DNA from: Desulfobacter latus
GTDB lineage: Bacteria; Desulfobacterota; Desulfobacteria; Desulfobacterales; Desulfobacteraceae
Direction: 5' to 3'
NCBI RefSeq assembly: GCF_013389365.1
Contig: NZ_JACADJ010000011.1
Coordinates: forward strand, 25,143 to 89,142
Length of the DNA stretch: 64,000 nucleotides
This document shows, in pieces, positions 6,972-15,887 of the stretch (position 1 is the stretch's first letter; each line of letters opens with the position of its first letter). Below the pieces are notes generated by a model. That model was given only the letters and a program-made list of their open reading frames with translations. It did no database searches and was not told the origin of the DNA. Both the position numbers and the translations under genes were made by a program.

Positions 6972-8981
6972 ATGACCGATCACAATGAAGTTAAAATGGT
7001 TGAGATGGATTACTCCGGCGTGCGCGCAAAGGCAAAAAATCCCCTGAAAATTCAGGATCTCTCCCTGCGGGACGGCCATCAGTCATTGTTTGCCACCCGG
7101 GGTCGCACCGAAGATATGATCCCTGTCGCCGAACAGATGGATGAAATCGGGTTCTGGGCTGTTGAAGTCTGGGGCGGGGCCTCTTTTCAAACGATGCACC
7201 GGTATCTCAACGAAGATCCCTGGCAGCGGCTTCGCACCCTGAAACGGTATTTCAAAAAAACCCCCATTTCCATGCTGATGCGCGGCCAGAAACTTGTGGG
7301 GTACCGTAACTATGCCGATGATCTGGCCGAACTTTTTGTTAAAAAAACCGTGGAAAACGGGCTGGATATTTTCAGAACCTTTGATGCGCTCAATGATTAC
7401 AGAAATTTTGAAACCGTGGTACCTGTAATGAAACGGTGTGGTGCGCATTTCCAGGGCTGCATCTGTTACACCCTGACAGAGCCCCGCCTGGGCGGAAAGC
7501 TCTATAACCTGGAATATTATGTGAAAAAGGCCAAAGAACTTGAGGATATGGGGGCTGATTCCATCTGCGTCAAGGATGTAGCCGGATTGATGGCGCCCTA
7601 TGATGCGTTTGAGCTGGTAAAAGCGCTGAAGGCGGAAGTCACCCCGCCCATACACCTGCACTCCCATTTTACGTCAGGCATGTCCCCCATGACCCATCTC
7701 AAGGCTGTGGAAGCAGGGGTTGACATCATTGATACCTGCATGACGCCCTATGCATACAGAACATCCCATGCCGCACTTGAACCTTTTGTGATGAGCCTCA
7801 TGGGCACCAACCGGGATACGGGATTTGACATCAAGGCCCTTACCCGGATCAATGAAACCCTGGAAAAAGATGTGATCCCCAAGTATAAACACCTGCTGGA
7901 TGACAGCAAGGTCTCCTTGATTGATATTGATGTACTCCTGCACCAGACACCGGACTTTATGCGTGCCAATCTGGAGAAACAGCTTCGGGAAATGGATGCC
8001 CTGGACAAAATTAATGATGTGTACAAAGAACTGCCCCGGGTCAGAAAAGAACTGGGACAGATTCCGCTTGTGACGCCCACCAGCCGGATTGTGGGTACCC
8101 AGACAGTAAACAATGTGCTGTTTGATACGGAAGATGAGCGCTACAAAATGATGACGGCCCAGGTCAAGGAGCTGTGTTACGGTCTGTACGGTAAAACGGC
8201 AATACCCATTGATGCCGAGGTGCAGAAAAAAGCGCTTAAAGGCTATGAGAGAGGTGAAGACCCCATTACCTGCCGTCCGGCTGAGGTTTTGACACCGGAG
8301 CTTGAAAAAGCCAGGCAAGAGATCGGCGATCTGGCCGTAGATGAGGAGGATCTTATTCTTTTTGCCCTGTTCCCTGTAACCGGCAAAAAATACCTGATGC
8401 AGAAATACGGAAAGGAACAGGTGCCTGATACTGTCAAACCTATTACCCTGGAAGATGTTAAAAAACGGGATGATATGATTAAAAAGGCCAAAGCCGGCAA
8501 ACTCATTGAACCCGCTGCGGATCTTCCTGAAAAAAGCGAATTTGCCAGGACCTTTAATGTTTTTGTGGACGGTGAATGTTTTGAGGTTGGTGTCGATGAA
8601 GTGGGTGGGTCTCCTGTGATCTCCTATGCGTCGCCGGCTGCGGTAACGCCTGCCGCAGCCCCTGTGGCACCATCCGCCCCTGCAGTTCCCCCGGCAGCCC
8701 CGGCGGCGGCACCACCCAAACCGGCTGCGCCTGCACCTGCACCCAAACCTGATGCGGCTGCAGGTTCCGGCACCCCCGTTGCGGCACCCATGCCCGGTGT
8801 GATTGTCAAGTATGAAAAAAATGTGGGGGATTCGGTGAATATCGGTGATACCGTCGTGGTGATCGAGGCCATGAAGATGGAAAACCTTCTTCCGGCAACA
8901 GCCGACGGAACGATTACCGCCATTAATTTCAAACCAGGGGATTCCGTGGCTAAGGATGATGTGCTGGCAACCATAGCGTAA
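6972..8981 (+). CDS. Transcarboxylase 5S subunit fused to biotin carrier (pyruvate/oxaloacetate carboxyltransferase)
   Basis: 669 residues. Residues 25-300 form the HMGL-like TIM barrel with LSLRDGHQSLFATR, the carbamylated-lysine motif KDVAGL (about residue 200) and the metal-binding HSHF. The conserved carboxylase domain follows to about 540, then an Ala/Pro-rich hinge (about 555-605) and a biotinyl domain with AMKM, biotin on Lys635. In Propionibacterium the 5S and 1.3S subunits are separate; here they are one chain as in oxaloacetate decarboxylase alpha. With the 12S subunit at 5090 it should shuttle CO2 between oxaloacetate/pyruvate and methylmalonyl-/propionyl-CoA. PycB or OadA are the alternatives. 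Confidence 0.88.
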   Translation: MTDHNEVKMVEMDYSGVRAKAKNPLKIQDLSLRDGHQSLFATRGRTEDMIPVAEQMDEIGFWAVEVWGGASFQTMHRYLNEDPWQRLRTLKRYFKKTPISMLMRGQKLVGYRNYADDLAELFVKKTVENGLDIFRTFDALNDYRNFETVVPVMKRCGAHFQGCICYTLTEPRLGGKLYNLEYYVKKAKELEDMGADSICVKDVAGLMAPYDAFELVKALKAEVTPPIHLHSHFTSGMSPMTHLKAVEAGVDIIDTCMTPYAYRTSHAALEPFVMSLMGTNRDTGFDIKALTRINETLEKDVIPKYKHLLDDSKVSLIDIDVLLHQTPDFMRANLEKQLREMDALDKINDVYKELPRVRKELGQIPLVTPTSRIVGTQTVNNVLFDTEDERYKMMTAQVKELCYGLYGKTAIPIDAEVQKKALKGYERGEDPITCRPAEVLTPELEKARQEIGDLAVDEEDLILFALFPVTGKKYLMQKYGKEQVPDTVKPITLEDVKKRDDMIKKAKAGKLIEPAADLPEKSEFARTFNVFVDGECFEVGVDEVGGSPVISYASPAAVTPAAAPVAPSAPAVPPAAPAAAPPKPAAPAPAPKPDAAAGSGTPVAAPMPGVIVKYEKNVGDSVNIGDTVVVIEAMKMENLLPATADGTITAINFKPGDSVAKDDVLATIA

Positions 8982-9093
8982 CGCAACTATTTTCATAAAA
9001 ATGAAGGCGGCTGAGCCGCCAAGACATGCCTAAAATGGGCGCCGCAGGCGCTTCGCCCTCTTGTTTCTTGTTTCTTGTCTCCAGTTTCTTATA

Positions 9094-9123
9094 CAGAGGG
9101 ATGGTTTGACAACCATCCCTCTG
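9094..9123 (+). terminator. Terminator hairpin after the carboxyltransferase genes
   Basis: A perfect 13-bp stem (9094-9106 with 9111-9123) with a TGAC tetraloop, about 110 nt after the biotin-subunit stop, followed by a short T-rich run. Two smaller GC hairpins lie between it and the stop (near 9003-9018 and 9038-9058). Confidence 0.65.
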
Positions 9124-9183
9124 TGCTTATTATGGTGGGTATTGCCGGTTGTGATCCGGTACTACTAAAATAAGGAGAAAACA

Positions 9184-9861
9184 ATGGCATTTGAGACCAA
9201 AGAAGAACTGCTTGAAAAATATTTAAAGATGGACAAGCCCCATTGTCCCCATTGCGATCAGCCCATGACCCTGTGGGAGATTCCGCCCATCAATTTTTCC
9301 GACGGTTTGGGTTGGCAAACGCCCTATCTGTTTGTATGTTTTAATGATGACTGCCCGTCTTATAAAAAGGGATGGGAGCATCTTGAAGAATCCATGGAAA
9401 CACTCGCCTCCTACCGGTGCTTTTGCGAACCAGGTGCCGACCATTTTGAATACATGCCTGTGTTCAGCCCCATCGGCGGCACCGGCACTGTTATGGATGA
9501 TGCGGCCCTTGCTGCGGAACAGGCCAAAAAAGAGTTGATGAAACAGACGTTTTCCATTCTGACGGATTATTATATTTCTAAAGATTGGGATGAGATTTTA
9601 AAAATTTGCCTGGATGCCAAGATTCCGCCCAAGGCAAGGTTGAAAGCGGCAGAAATGGTTGGCGAATTAGGTGATGCCACGGCCGTGGAATACCTGATAA
9701 ACCATAAGTTTCCCACCCCGGTATTACAGGAAGGGGTGAATAAAGCCATTGAACAGCTTCATGAACGCCACTTTACCCGGGAATGTCCCTTCTGTGCCGA
9801 GATTATTAAAAAACGGGCCACAGTATGTAAACATTGCGGCAAGGATGTGCCAAAGGCATAA
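9184..9861 (+). CDS. Zinc-ribbon protein with two Cys clusters
   Basis: 225 residues, no signal peptide, preceded by AAGGAG at 9172-9177. The N-terminal part has CPHC (residues 21-24) paired with CFNDDC near residue 57, a probable zinc knuckle. A central all-helical part (about 110-195) contains HEAT-like pairs (KARLKAAEMVGELGDATAVE). The C-terminus ends in a classic zinc ribbon, CPFCAEIIKKRA followed by CKHCGK. Such proteins are usually regulatory or scaffolding; no partner can be named. It is monocistronic, between a terminator and a convergent gene. Confidence 0.7.
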   Translation: MAFETKEELLEKYLKMDKPHCPHCDQPMTLWEIPPINFSDGLGWQTPYLFVCFNDDCPSYKKGWEHLEESMETLASYRCFCEPGADHFEYMPVFSPIGGTGTVMDDAALAAEQAKKELMKQTFSILTDYYISKDWDEILKICLDAKIPPKARLKAAEMVGELGDATAVEYLINHKFPTPVLQEGVNKAIEQLHERHFTRECPFCAEIIKKRATVCKHCGKDVPKA

Positions 9862-9970
9862 TAAGATAGCGATGCCGGCGCGTCATTGGGGAATGACCCC
9901 GATAAAAAACGGGCATTGATGCATACAAAACGAATGATGCCTGAATTTGTGTGTGACGCCGTTAACCTGG

Positions 9971-10007
9971 AGGGTTTGAATTTCACTATTCCTGAAATTC
10001 AAACCCT
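9971..10007. terminator. Perfect 15-bp hairpin between convergent genes
   Basis: Arms at 9971-9985 and 9993-10007 are exactly complementary with a 7-nt loop. It sits in the 3' region between the zinc-ribbon gene (plus) and the HsdR-N-like gene (minus), so a bidirectional terminator or transcript-end protector is likely; the U-tract is weak. Confidence 0.55.
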
Positions 10008-10030
10008 GCTTGACGGGATAAGGCCCATGG

Positions 10031-10543
10031 TTATTTATTGACCTTTTCCAGGTTGAAAGATCTGTAGATAATCATTTCACCGCTTCTTTTACCGGGATCA
10101 AGAAGCGTGGCTTCAATTTTTTTCAGCTGCTCTTTGGCCTGGGAATGATCCGGGACGACATCAAGTCCCTGTCCGATGGTGTCTCCTGTGCAGGCATCTT
10201 TGATAATGGCGTCCCTGGCATCCGTAGATACGGCAAAGGGAACAATATGGTCATAGACCAGTCTGGCACCGGCCAGAATTTCCCTTTCATAGGATCCGAT
10301 AGATCCTGCCACACAGGTGATGGCCATAAAGGGGCGGTCTTCCACACTTACAATCAGATCAATCACGGATGGATAGTCTTCACCCTTGAACTGCACGGTT
10401 AACGGGACATCCACAAGAATATCTGATTTGGCGTATCCTTTGGTCTCCACCAGGAATTTTTCAAAAATCTGGCGGCTGGCTTCAGCGCCGACATTATCTA
10501 TCTCTTTGCCGGTAATATAGTCGGTAACTTGATCAAGTATCAT
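10031..10543 (-). CDS. Stand-alone HsdR N-terminal-like (PD-(D/E)XK fold) protein, probably catalytically degenerate
   Basis: 170 residues. The pattern EASRQIFEKFLVETKGY, then VDVPLTVQFKG, then VIDLIVSVEDRPFMAITC resembles the HSDR_N_2 nuclease core (pfam13588), where the last strand should read (I/L)(E/D)xK. Here the expected E-x-K is replaced by A-I-T-C, so cleavage activity looks lost. The later segment (VPFAVSTDARDAIIKDACTG) also fits the family, which detects a nucleotide-bound or DNA-binding scaffold. It lies 13 nt after gpmI on the same strand and may share its transcript. No restriction or modification subunits are nearby. Confidence 0.6.
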   Translation of the reverse strand: MILDQVTDYITGKEIDNVGAEASRQIFEKFLVETKGYAKSDILVDVPLTVQFKGEDYPSVIDLIVSVEDRPFMAITCVAGSIGSYEREILAGARLVYDHIVPFAVSTDARDAIIKDACTGDTIGQGLDVVPDHSQAKEQLKKIEATLLDPGKRSGEMIIYRSFNLEKVNK

Positions 10544-10556
10544 AATGTATACACTG

Positions 10557-12134
10557 TTAAATTAAGAAATTAGTATGCTTTGTTGACTTATTAAGGATCA
10601 GACATTGGCCTGTCATTTCCAATGGCTGCGCTATGCCGAGAACATTAAGTATGGTCGGTGCTATATCTCCAAGCTTGCCCTCCTGAAGCGTTATGGCAGG
10701 AGGTGGTTGGGCGGCAACAATAAACCTCACCGGATTTAAGGTATGGGCCGTATGGGGGGATCCGTCAGGGGCCAGCATCTGTTCGGAGTTGCCGTGGTCT
10801 GCCGTGATAAAAGCGGTGCCGCCGGTTTCCCAGATGGCTTCCACCACCTTTTTTACACAGCGATCCACGGTTTCGCATGCCTTTACCGCCGCATCAAATA
10901 TACCGGTATGACCTACCATGTCCATGTTGGCAAAATTAAGCACCACAAATTGAAACTTGCCTGAATGAATCTGCTCGCAGGTTTTGTCCGCCACTTTGTC
11001 TGCACTCATTTCAGGTTTTTGGTCATAGGTGTCCACGTCCCGGGGTGAGGGGATCAGTATGCGCTCTTCCCCGGCAAAAACGGCCTCATCACCACCGTTG
11101 AAAAAATAGGTGACATGGGCGTACTTTTCAGTCTCTGCAATGCGAAGCTGTGAAATTTTATTTTCGCTTAGGATCTGCCCGAAAATTTTGTCCAGGTGTT
11201 GGGGAGCAAAGGCAACAGGCAGATCAAAGTGCTCGTCATACTGGGTCATGCACACAAAATCGGAAAGTGTTGGATTTACGGTGCGTTTAAATCCGTCAAA
11301 ATTTTTTTCCGTGAAGGCCCGGGTAATCTCCTTGGCTCGGTCGGCCCGGAAGTTGAAAAAAATGAGGCCGTCTCCTTGTTCAACGGTTCCTTCATTGCCC
11401 GGGCAAAAGCATATCGGTTTAATGAATTCATCGGTTTCTTCCCTGTCATAGGCGGCCTGGATGGCCTGGGCAGGGGTTTGATCCGAAGCATCAACGCCTT
11501 TGCCCTGGGTATACAGTTCATAGGCTTTTTGTACCCGTTCCCAGCGGGTGTCTCGGTCCATGGCCCAGAAGCGCCCGGTCATGGTCGCCACCTTGCCTGT
11601 GCCAAGATCCTGGATTTTTTCGTCAAGCTGTTTTAGAAAATTAATGCCTGATGTGGGAGAGGTGTCCCGGCCGTCCATGATGGGGTGAATATAAACTTTT
11701 TCAATACCCTGATCCTTTGCCGTTTTTATTAAAGCAAACAGGTGATTGATGTGGGAATGGACCCCGCCATCGGAAAGCAGTCCCAAGAGATGAAGACTTT
11801 TGCCGGCCTGTTTCACCTTGTCCATGACTGCAACCAGCGCCGGGGTAGAAGAGAAACTATTATCCCGGATCGCCGTGTTGATCCGGACAAAATCCTGGGC
11901 CACGATCCTGCCGGCCCCGATGTTCATATGTCCCACTTCGGAGTTGCCCATGGTACTGTCGGGAAGACCCACGGCCTCACCATGACATTTAAGGGTGGTA
12001 CTGGGGAAGTCGGCTAGAAGTGTGTCCAGAAACGGTGTATCGGCCGCAGCCACGGCATTACCCTTTTTTGATGCGTTGATGCCCCATCCGTCAAGTATCA
12101 TCAAAATATTGACCGGTTGTTGTTCAGAACCCAT
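10557..12134 (-). CDS. gpmI: 2,3-bisphosphoglycerate-independent phosphoglycerate mutase
   Basis: Interconverts 3- and 2-phosphoglycerate in glycolysis/gluconeogenesis with two manganese ions. The alkaline-phosphatase-fold signatures are visible: ILDGWG at the N-terminus, GNSEVGHMNIGAG (containing the phosphorylated Ser), HPIMDGRDTSP, TGRFWAMDRDTRW, and the C-terminal NFANMDMVGHTG and TADHGNSEQM metal ligands. About 525 residues, normal for the family. Start set at ATG 12134 because GGAGG lies 6 nt upstream of it, while the ATG at 12140 directly abuts that GGAGG. It overlaps the end of rsfS by 11 nt, so it is translationally coupled to the ribosome-assembly operon. Confidence 0.95.
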   Translation of the reverse strand: MGSEQQPVNILMILDGWGINASKKGNAVAAADTPFLDTLLADFPSTTLKCHGEAVGLPDSTMGNSEVGHMNIGAGRIVAQDFVRINTAIRDNSFSSTPALVAVMDKVKQAGKSLHLLGLLSDGGVHSHINHLFALIKTAKDQGIEKVYIHPIMDGRDTSPTSGINFLKQLDEKIQDLGTGKVATMTGRFWAMDRDTRWERVQKAYELYTQGKGVDASDQTPAQAIQAAYDREETDEFIKPICFCPGNEGTVEQGDGLIFFNFRADRAKEITRAFTEKNFDGFKRTVNPTLSDFVCMTQYDEHFDLPVAFAPQHLDKIFGQILSENKISQLRIAETEKYAHVTYFFNGGDEAVFAGEERILIPSPRDVDTYDQKPEMSADKVADKTCEQIHSGKFQFVVLNFANMDMVGHTGIFDAAVKACETVDRCVKKVVEAIWETGGTAFITADHGNSEQMLAPDGSPHTAHTLNPVRFIVAAQPPPAITLQEGKLGDIAPTILNVLGIAQPLEMTGQCLILNKSTKHTNFLI

Positions 12135-12516
12135 CGTCATCCTCCATATTTGTTACTGTCTGCGTATTAAATTCACTCAGATCAACCGGTTCGGCATCAC
12201 TCCACAGCCCTTCAAGATCGTAAAACGCCTTGGCTTCCGATTCAAAAACATGGATGATCAGGTGTCCGAAATCCAGAAGCGCCCACTGGCCTTCCTTAAC
12301 GCCTTCTGTCCCTGTTGCCTGTATTTTTGCATCTTTAAGAGATTTTATAATATGTTCGGAAAGGGAGGTTACCTGCCTGTTTGATCCGGCCTCAACAATA
12401 ACGATCATGTCTGTGTAGGAGGTGAGTTCACTGACCATCAGTGCGGCCACGTTTTTGGGTTTGCGGTCAAATATGGGAGCAAGATAGGGGGTATATTCCG
12501 CTTCAAGGGCGATCAT
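12124..12516 (-). CDS. rsfS: Ribosomal silencing factor RsfS
   Basis: 130 residues of the Iojap/DUF143 family, which binds uL14 and blocks subunit joining when nutrients are short. Visible signatures are the D-M-I-V-I-V-E-A strand and the core GTEGVKEGQWALLDFGHLII. Its ATG overlaps the nadD stop (ATGA), the classical nadD-rsfS coupling. The Asp/Glu-rich tail (MEDDDGF) overlaps the gpmI start. Confidence 0.93.
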   Translation of the reverse strand: MIALEAEYTPYLAPIFDRKPKNVAALMVSELTSYTDMIVIVEAGSNRQVTSLSEHIIKSLKDAKIQATGTEGVKEGQWALLDFGHLIIHVFESEAKAFYDLEGLWSDAEPVDLSEFNTQTVTNMEDDDGF

Positions 12517-13157
12517 TTATATAAATCCTTTGTTCTGATAAAAGTCTCGACATCTTCAGGTACAAGTCCTGAGATGGATTTGCCGGATTTGATTCGGTTC
12601 CGTATCTGTGTCGATGAAATATCAATCCTTGGAACATTGCAGATGCGGATGGGAAAAAGCCGGTCATGGACAAAAATATTATCGTTCATAAGCTTGTAGC
12701 CTTTTGAAACGTGTTCGTCAATAAAGGATGCAAAAGGTGCCATACCGTTTTTTTCACCGCGCTGCATCACGATCACGGGCAGGGCCCCAAAAATATGATG
12801 GGCCTGTTTCCAAGAGGGCGTATCAAAAAACGCATCAGAGCCTAAAAGCAAATGAAACCGGGTGTGGCTGCCTAAGATGGTTTTGAATTGGGATATGGTA
12901 TCAATGGTAAATGACGGACCTTTGCGCTGCAGTTCAATGTCGGATACCTGAAATCCATCTATATTTTTTACGGCGCGTTTTACCATGGTAAGCCGGTCCC
13001 GGGCGGAGGCCAGGTTCAGGTTCGGTTTGTGGGGGGGCAGGGCTGACGGGTAAAGGATGATTGTGTCAAGGGCGTAGTATGCCTTAACATATTGAATAAT
13101 GCCTAAATGACCGTTGTGAATCGGATTGAATGTGCCGCCGAAAAGTCCTGCATTCAT
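12513..13157 (-). CDS. nadD: Nicotinate-nucleotide adenylyltransferase
   Basis: Converts nicotinate mononucleotide and ATP to deamido-NAD in NAD biosynthesis. The nucleotidyltransferase signature GGTFNPIHNGH is at residues 8-18 and the second motif ISSTQIRNRI near the C-terminus. 214 residues, normal length. Part of the rplU-rpmA-obgE-nadD-rsfS-gpmI cluster; the proBA genes that often sit between obgE and nadD are absent. Confidence 0.95.
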   Translation of the reverse strand: MNAGLFGGTFNPIHNGHLGIIQYVKAYYALDTIILYPSALPPHKPNLNLASARDRLTMVKRAVKNIDGFQVSDIELQRKGPSFTIDTISQFKTILGSHTRFHLLLGSDAFFDTPSWKQAHHIFGALPVIVMQRGEKNGMAPFASFIDEHVSKGYKLMNDNIFVHDRLFPIRICNVPRIDISSTQIRNRIKSGKSISGLVPEDVETFIRTKDLYK

Positions 13158-13188
13158 TTTGGCTGTGTCCGTTAAACGTTGCCCGGCA

Positions 13189-14202
13189 CTATTCCTTGTC
13201 TTCAGGGGCTGCCGCGTGAAGCAATTGCGCCAGGTGGTTGATCAGAGGCTTCACGCCTTTGCCCGTGGCTGCGGAAATGGTAAAAACAGTCTGATCAGGC
13301 AACGCGTTTTTAAAGGCTTCAACCCGGTTTGTTGTGCCCGTAAGATCAATTTTGTTGAGTACCACAACCTGGGTTTTGTTTGCCAGGGTATCGCTGTGCA
13401 TTGACAGTTCATTGTTTATAAGCTGAAACTGTGCCAACGGATTTTCCGGATCAATGCCGCCGCAATCAATAAGATGCACCAGAATGCCGGTACGTTCAAT
13501 ATGTTTAAGAAATTTTATCCCAAGTCCCACCCCCTCATGGGCACCTTCGATCAGTCCGGGAATGTCGGCCACGGCAAAAGGTTCGCCAAAGGGCGCGGCC
13601 ACCATGCCGATGGTAGGGGTCAGTGTGGTAAAGGGATAGTCTGCAATTTTAGGGCGGGCCGCAGACATGGCCGAAATCAGAGTGGACTTGCCTGCATTGG
13701 GCAACCCCACAAGCCCCACATCCGCCATGAGCTTGAGTTCCAGGCGAAGCTTCATCTCAACGCCCGGGATTCCGGGCTGGGCAAATCTGGGCACCCTGTT
13801 GGTGGATGTGGCAAAGCGTTTGTTGCCTCGTCCGCCTTTGCCGCCCTGGGCTATGATTATTTCTTTGTCGGGATCGGTGAGGTCTGCAAGAACCTGTGAG
13901 GTCTGGACATCAAAGACAATGGTACCCGGTGGAAGTGATAGATAACAATGGCTGCCGTTTTTGCCATGCTTCTGCCGACCGAGGCCGGGAGATCCGTTCT
14001 TTGCACTTAAGCGTTTCCGACGGCGATATTCATACAGGGTCCGTTTTGAAGGATCCACCCGCAGGATGACATCCCCCCCATCGCCGCCGTCTCCGCCGTC
14101 AGGCCCGCCTTTTTCAATAAAACGCTCACGCCGGAAACTGACGCATCCTGCACCGCCGCTTCCGGACCTGATCGTAACAATGGCCTCATCAACAAATTTC
14201 AC
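13189..14202 (-). CDS. obgE: GTPase Obg (CgtA)
   Basis: 337-residue ribosome-assembly GTPase. The N-terminal Obg fold (Gly-rich, [14 protein letters not shown]) spans residues 1-158; the G domain has GLPNAGKST (G1), the switch I/II region [10 protein letters not shown] (G3) and LNKIDL (G4). The acidic C-terminal extension of E. coli Obg is reduced to a few residues. Translation starts at GTG 14202, overlapping the rpmA stop as GTGA, which couples the two. Confidence 0.96.
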   Translation of the reverse strand: MKFVDEAIVTIRSGSGGAGCVSFRRERFIEKGGPDGGDGGDGGDVILRVDPSKRTLYEYRRRKRLSAKNGSPGLGRQKHGKNGSHCYLSLPPGTIVFDVQTSQVLADLTDPDKEIIIAQGGKGGRGNKRFATSTNRVPRFAQPGIPGVEMKLRLELKLMADVGLVGLPNAGKSTLISAMSAARPKIADYPFTTLTPTIGMVAAPFGEPFAVADIPGLIEGAHEGVGLGIKFLKHIERTGILVHLIDCGGIDPENPLAQFQLINNELSMHSDTLANKTQVVVLNKIDLTGTTNRVEAFKNALPDQTVFTISAATGKGVKPLINHLAQLLHAAAPEDKE

Positions 14203-14453
14203 GCGTCATAAACACTGACTTTTTTTCTGTCACGACCTTTTCTTTCAAAGGTCACGACACCGTCCATCTTGGCAAAAATGGTAAAGTCTTTGCCCATACC
14301 GACATTGTTGCCGGGATGAATTTTGGTGCCGCACTGTCTGATAATGATATTCCCGGCGGTGACCTGTTCTCCGCCGAATTTTTTCACGCCCCGCCGCTGG
14401 GCGTTTGAATCACGACCGTTTTTTGAACTGCCTGCTGCTTTTTTATGTGACAT
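14199..14453 (-). CDS. rpmA: 50S ribosomal protein bL27
   Basis: 84 residues with the bL27 core ([20 protein letters not shown] and [11 protein letters not shown]). Its N-terminus [13 protein letters not shown] has no Firmicute-type cleavable extension. Second gene of the ribosomal operon. Confidence 0.97.
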   Translation of the reverse strand: MSHKKAAGSSKNGRDSNAQRRGVKKFGGEQVTAGNIIIRQCGTKIHPGNNVGMGKDFTIFAKMDGVVTFERKGRDRKKVSVYDA

Positions 14454-14522
14454 GTCTCACTCTCTTTCATTCACACGTTACAAATTTAACATACCTTCAG
14501 AATAAACGATAAGGACAATCAA

Positions 14523-14834
14523 TTAAGCTGAAATGGAATTGATTTTGATTTCAGTGTAGTGCTGTCTGTGGCCTCTCATTTTCCGGTAGCCTTTGCGCCG
14601 TTTGTATTTGAATACAAGCTGTTTTTTGCTCCGGCCCTGTTCCACGATAAACGCTTTGACACTTGCATTCTCGACTTGGGGCGCGCCTAACGTTACGGTC
14701 TCACCATCGGAATATAAAAGGACATCATTAAATTCAATTTCCGATCCTTCGCTACCCTCAAGCTTTTCAACTTTTAAAACCTGATCTTCATGGATCTTGT
14801 ATTGTTTGCCCCCGGTTCTGATCACTGCATACAT
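14523..14834 (-). CDS. rplU: 50S ribosomal protein bL21
   Basis: 103 residues with the bL21 signature (YAVIRTGGKQYKI at the start and YKRRKGYRKMRGHRQ near the end). First gene of the operon, preceded by AAGGAG and the promoter at 14891-14919. Confidence 0.97.
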   Translation of the reverse strand: MYAVIRTGGKQYKIHEDQVLKVEKLEGSEGSEIEFNDVLLYSDGETVTLGAPQVENASVKAFIVEQGRSKKQLVFKYKRRKGYRKMRGHRQHYTEIKINSISA

Positions 14835-14890
14835 GGGTTTATCTCCTTACAAATCTGACATCATATATCGGGTACTTAAAAAAACTCTGC

Positions 14891-14919
14891 ATGCTATAAC
14901 TATTTGCCTGTATTGTCAA
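14891..14919 (-). promoter_or_regulatory. Promoter of the rplU operon
   Basis: On the minus strand TTGACA (14914-14919) and TAGCAT (14891-14896) are separated by 17 nt, about 57 nt upstream of the rplU start. A strong -35 suits a ribosomal protein operon. Confidence 0.6.
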
Positions 14920-14936
14920 TAATTTTATATCTTTTG

Positions 14937-15287
14937 CTACGCCTTTTTAACAACAGAGCATTTAAGATACATGGCACCAAATCCTGGGATCTTACAGGAA
15001 ATATCATGGCCATTTACCGGGTCATTGAGGAGTTTGATATTTTTAACTTTGGTGCCCAATTTCATTGTATCCTTTCCTGCCTTAAGATCTTTGACGGTGG
15101 TCACCGTATCGCCATCCTGCAACGGATTGCCATTGACATCAAGGAATCGTGATACATCTGCCGAGGGGGTATCCGGCGCCTGATCCGGGGTCCATTCATG
15201 AGTACATTCAGGGCATATCCACAACATGCCATCTGGATAGGCATAAGGTGAATTACATTTGGGGCATACATTTTCTTCAACTGACAT
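14937..15287 (-). CDS. yjdM: PhnA/YjdM zinc-ribbon protein
   Basis: 116 residues: an N-terminal zinc ribbon (CPKC at 8-11 and CPEC near 25) followed by the PhnA SH3-like domain (DVNGNPLQDGDTVTTVKDLK). Despite the old name, the family is not proven to act on phosphonates; YjdM is a small stress-related protein of unknown reaction. Separate transcript from the rplU operon, whose promoter lies between them. Confidence 0.88.
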   Translation of the reverse strand: MSVEENVCPKCNSPYAYPDGMLWICPECTHEWTPDQAPDTPSADVSRFLDVNGNPLQDGDTVTTVKDLKAGKDTMKLGTKVKNIKLLNDPVNGHDISCKIPGFGAMYLKCSVVKKA

Positions 15288-15887
15288 AGCAAAATTCCTG
15301 GTAATTAGTATTCATTGAATTTTTATTTTAGGGTCATGTAGATATTATTGTTTCCATGGCCTTTGGTGCTTGAATTGGCAGCCCTTAATGGTATTTAATC
15401 AATAAACGATAATGTTGATAAAATACTAAAAAGGTGCCGACAATGATTGAAGATACATTTAATGATAACTTTTCTCAAGAGTTGTATAGGCTTTGTTTTA
15501 AAAAAAACGTGAGAAAAATTGGCATCCTTCATATGATCCCAAAAGTACTTTACACTTTTTGAATGGAGGTTCCCGAAAAATGGGGGTCGGCATCTGGAAA
15601 GTGCAAAGCGGGAAATGAAGGATGCCGGAGTTGATTTTGATGTCTGAATTTTGGGCCACCTTTCGTTTTCAGATGAGGTTGGGGTCTTGAATTGTAAATT
15701 TTTCTTGATTAAAAAGTAATAATTGAAGGCCTAACCTCTTTTTTCTGCAATTCTCTATTTTTGAGATAATCCAAATATACAGCTTTCCCCACCGCAAAAG
15801 AATATTGGAAAATTTGGGCTCAAATGATAAGAAGGTTATTCATCCATTGCCTTAATATAATAGGGGAAAATCTTTCAGGAGGAAAAT
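15288..15887. other. 600-bp gap without a convincing gene
   Basis: AT-rich intergenic region between yjdM and a TPR lipoprotein gene. It contains short open frames only (for example ATG 15443 to TGA 15562, 39 codons with no recognisable family) and the inverted-repeat element at 15521-15626. An AGGAGG at 15876-15881 serves the downstream gene. Confidence 0.5.
15521..15626. repeat. Nested inverted repeat, possible structured RNA or MITE-like element
   Basis: Outer arms of 12 bp (15521-15532 and 15615-15626) are perfectly complementary. Inside them, 15548-15558 pairs with 15598-15608 in 10 of 11 positions. Together they would fold this 106-nt stretch into one long interrupted stem with a roughly 40-nt internal region. 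No known RNA family was recognised by eye. Confidence 0.45.

Noticed and set aside
5090..8981. Sodium-pumping methylmalonyl-CoA decarboxylase
   Set aside because: No membrane beta subunit in the locus; the HMGL-type subunit indicates a pyruvate/oxaloacetate partner and thus transcarboxylase.
7674..8996. Minus-strand open frame of 440 codons
   Set aside because: It is antisense to the transcarboxylase 5S/biotin gene; its Arg/Gly/Cys-rich stretch arises from the Ala/Pro hinge read backwards.
9040..9085. Direct repeats of TTGTTTC as a possible CRISPR-like array
   Set aside because: Only three short units without spacers; simple low-complexity sequence.
15563..15645. Possible coding remnant ending in AGVDFDV
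   Set aside because: Frame is short, opens after a stop at 15534, has no start or ribosome site and no family match; the inverted-repeat explanation is simpler.
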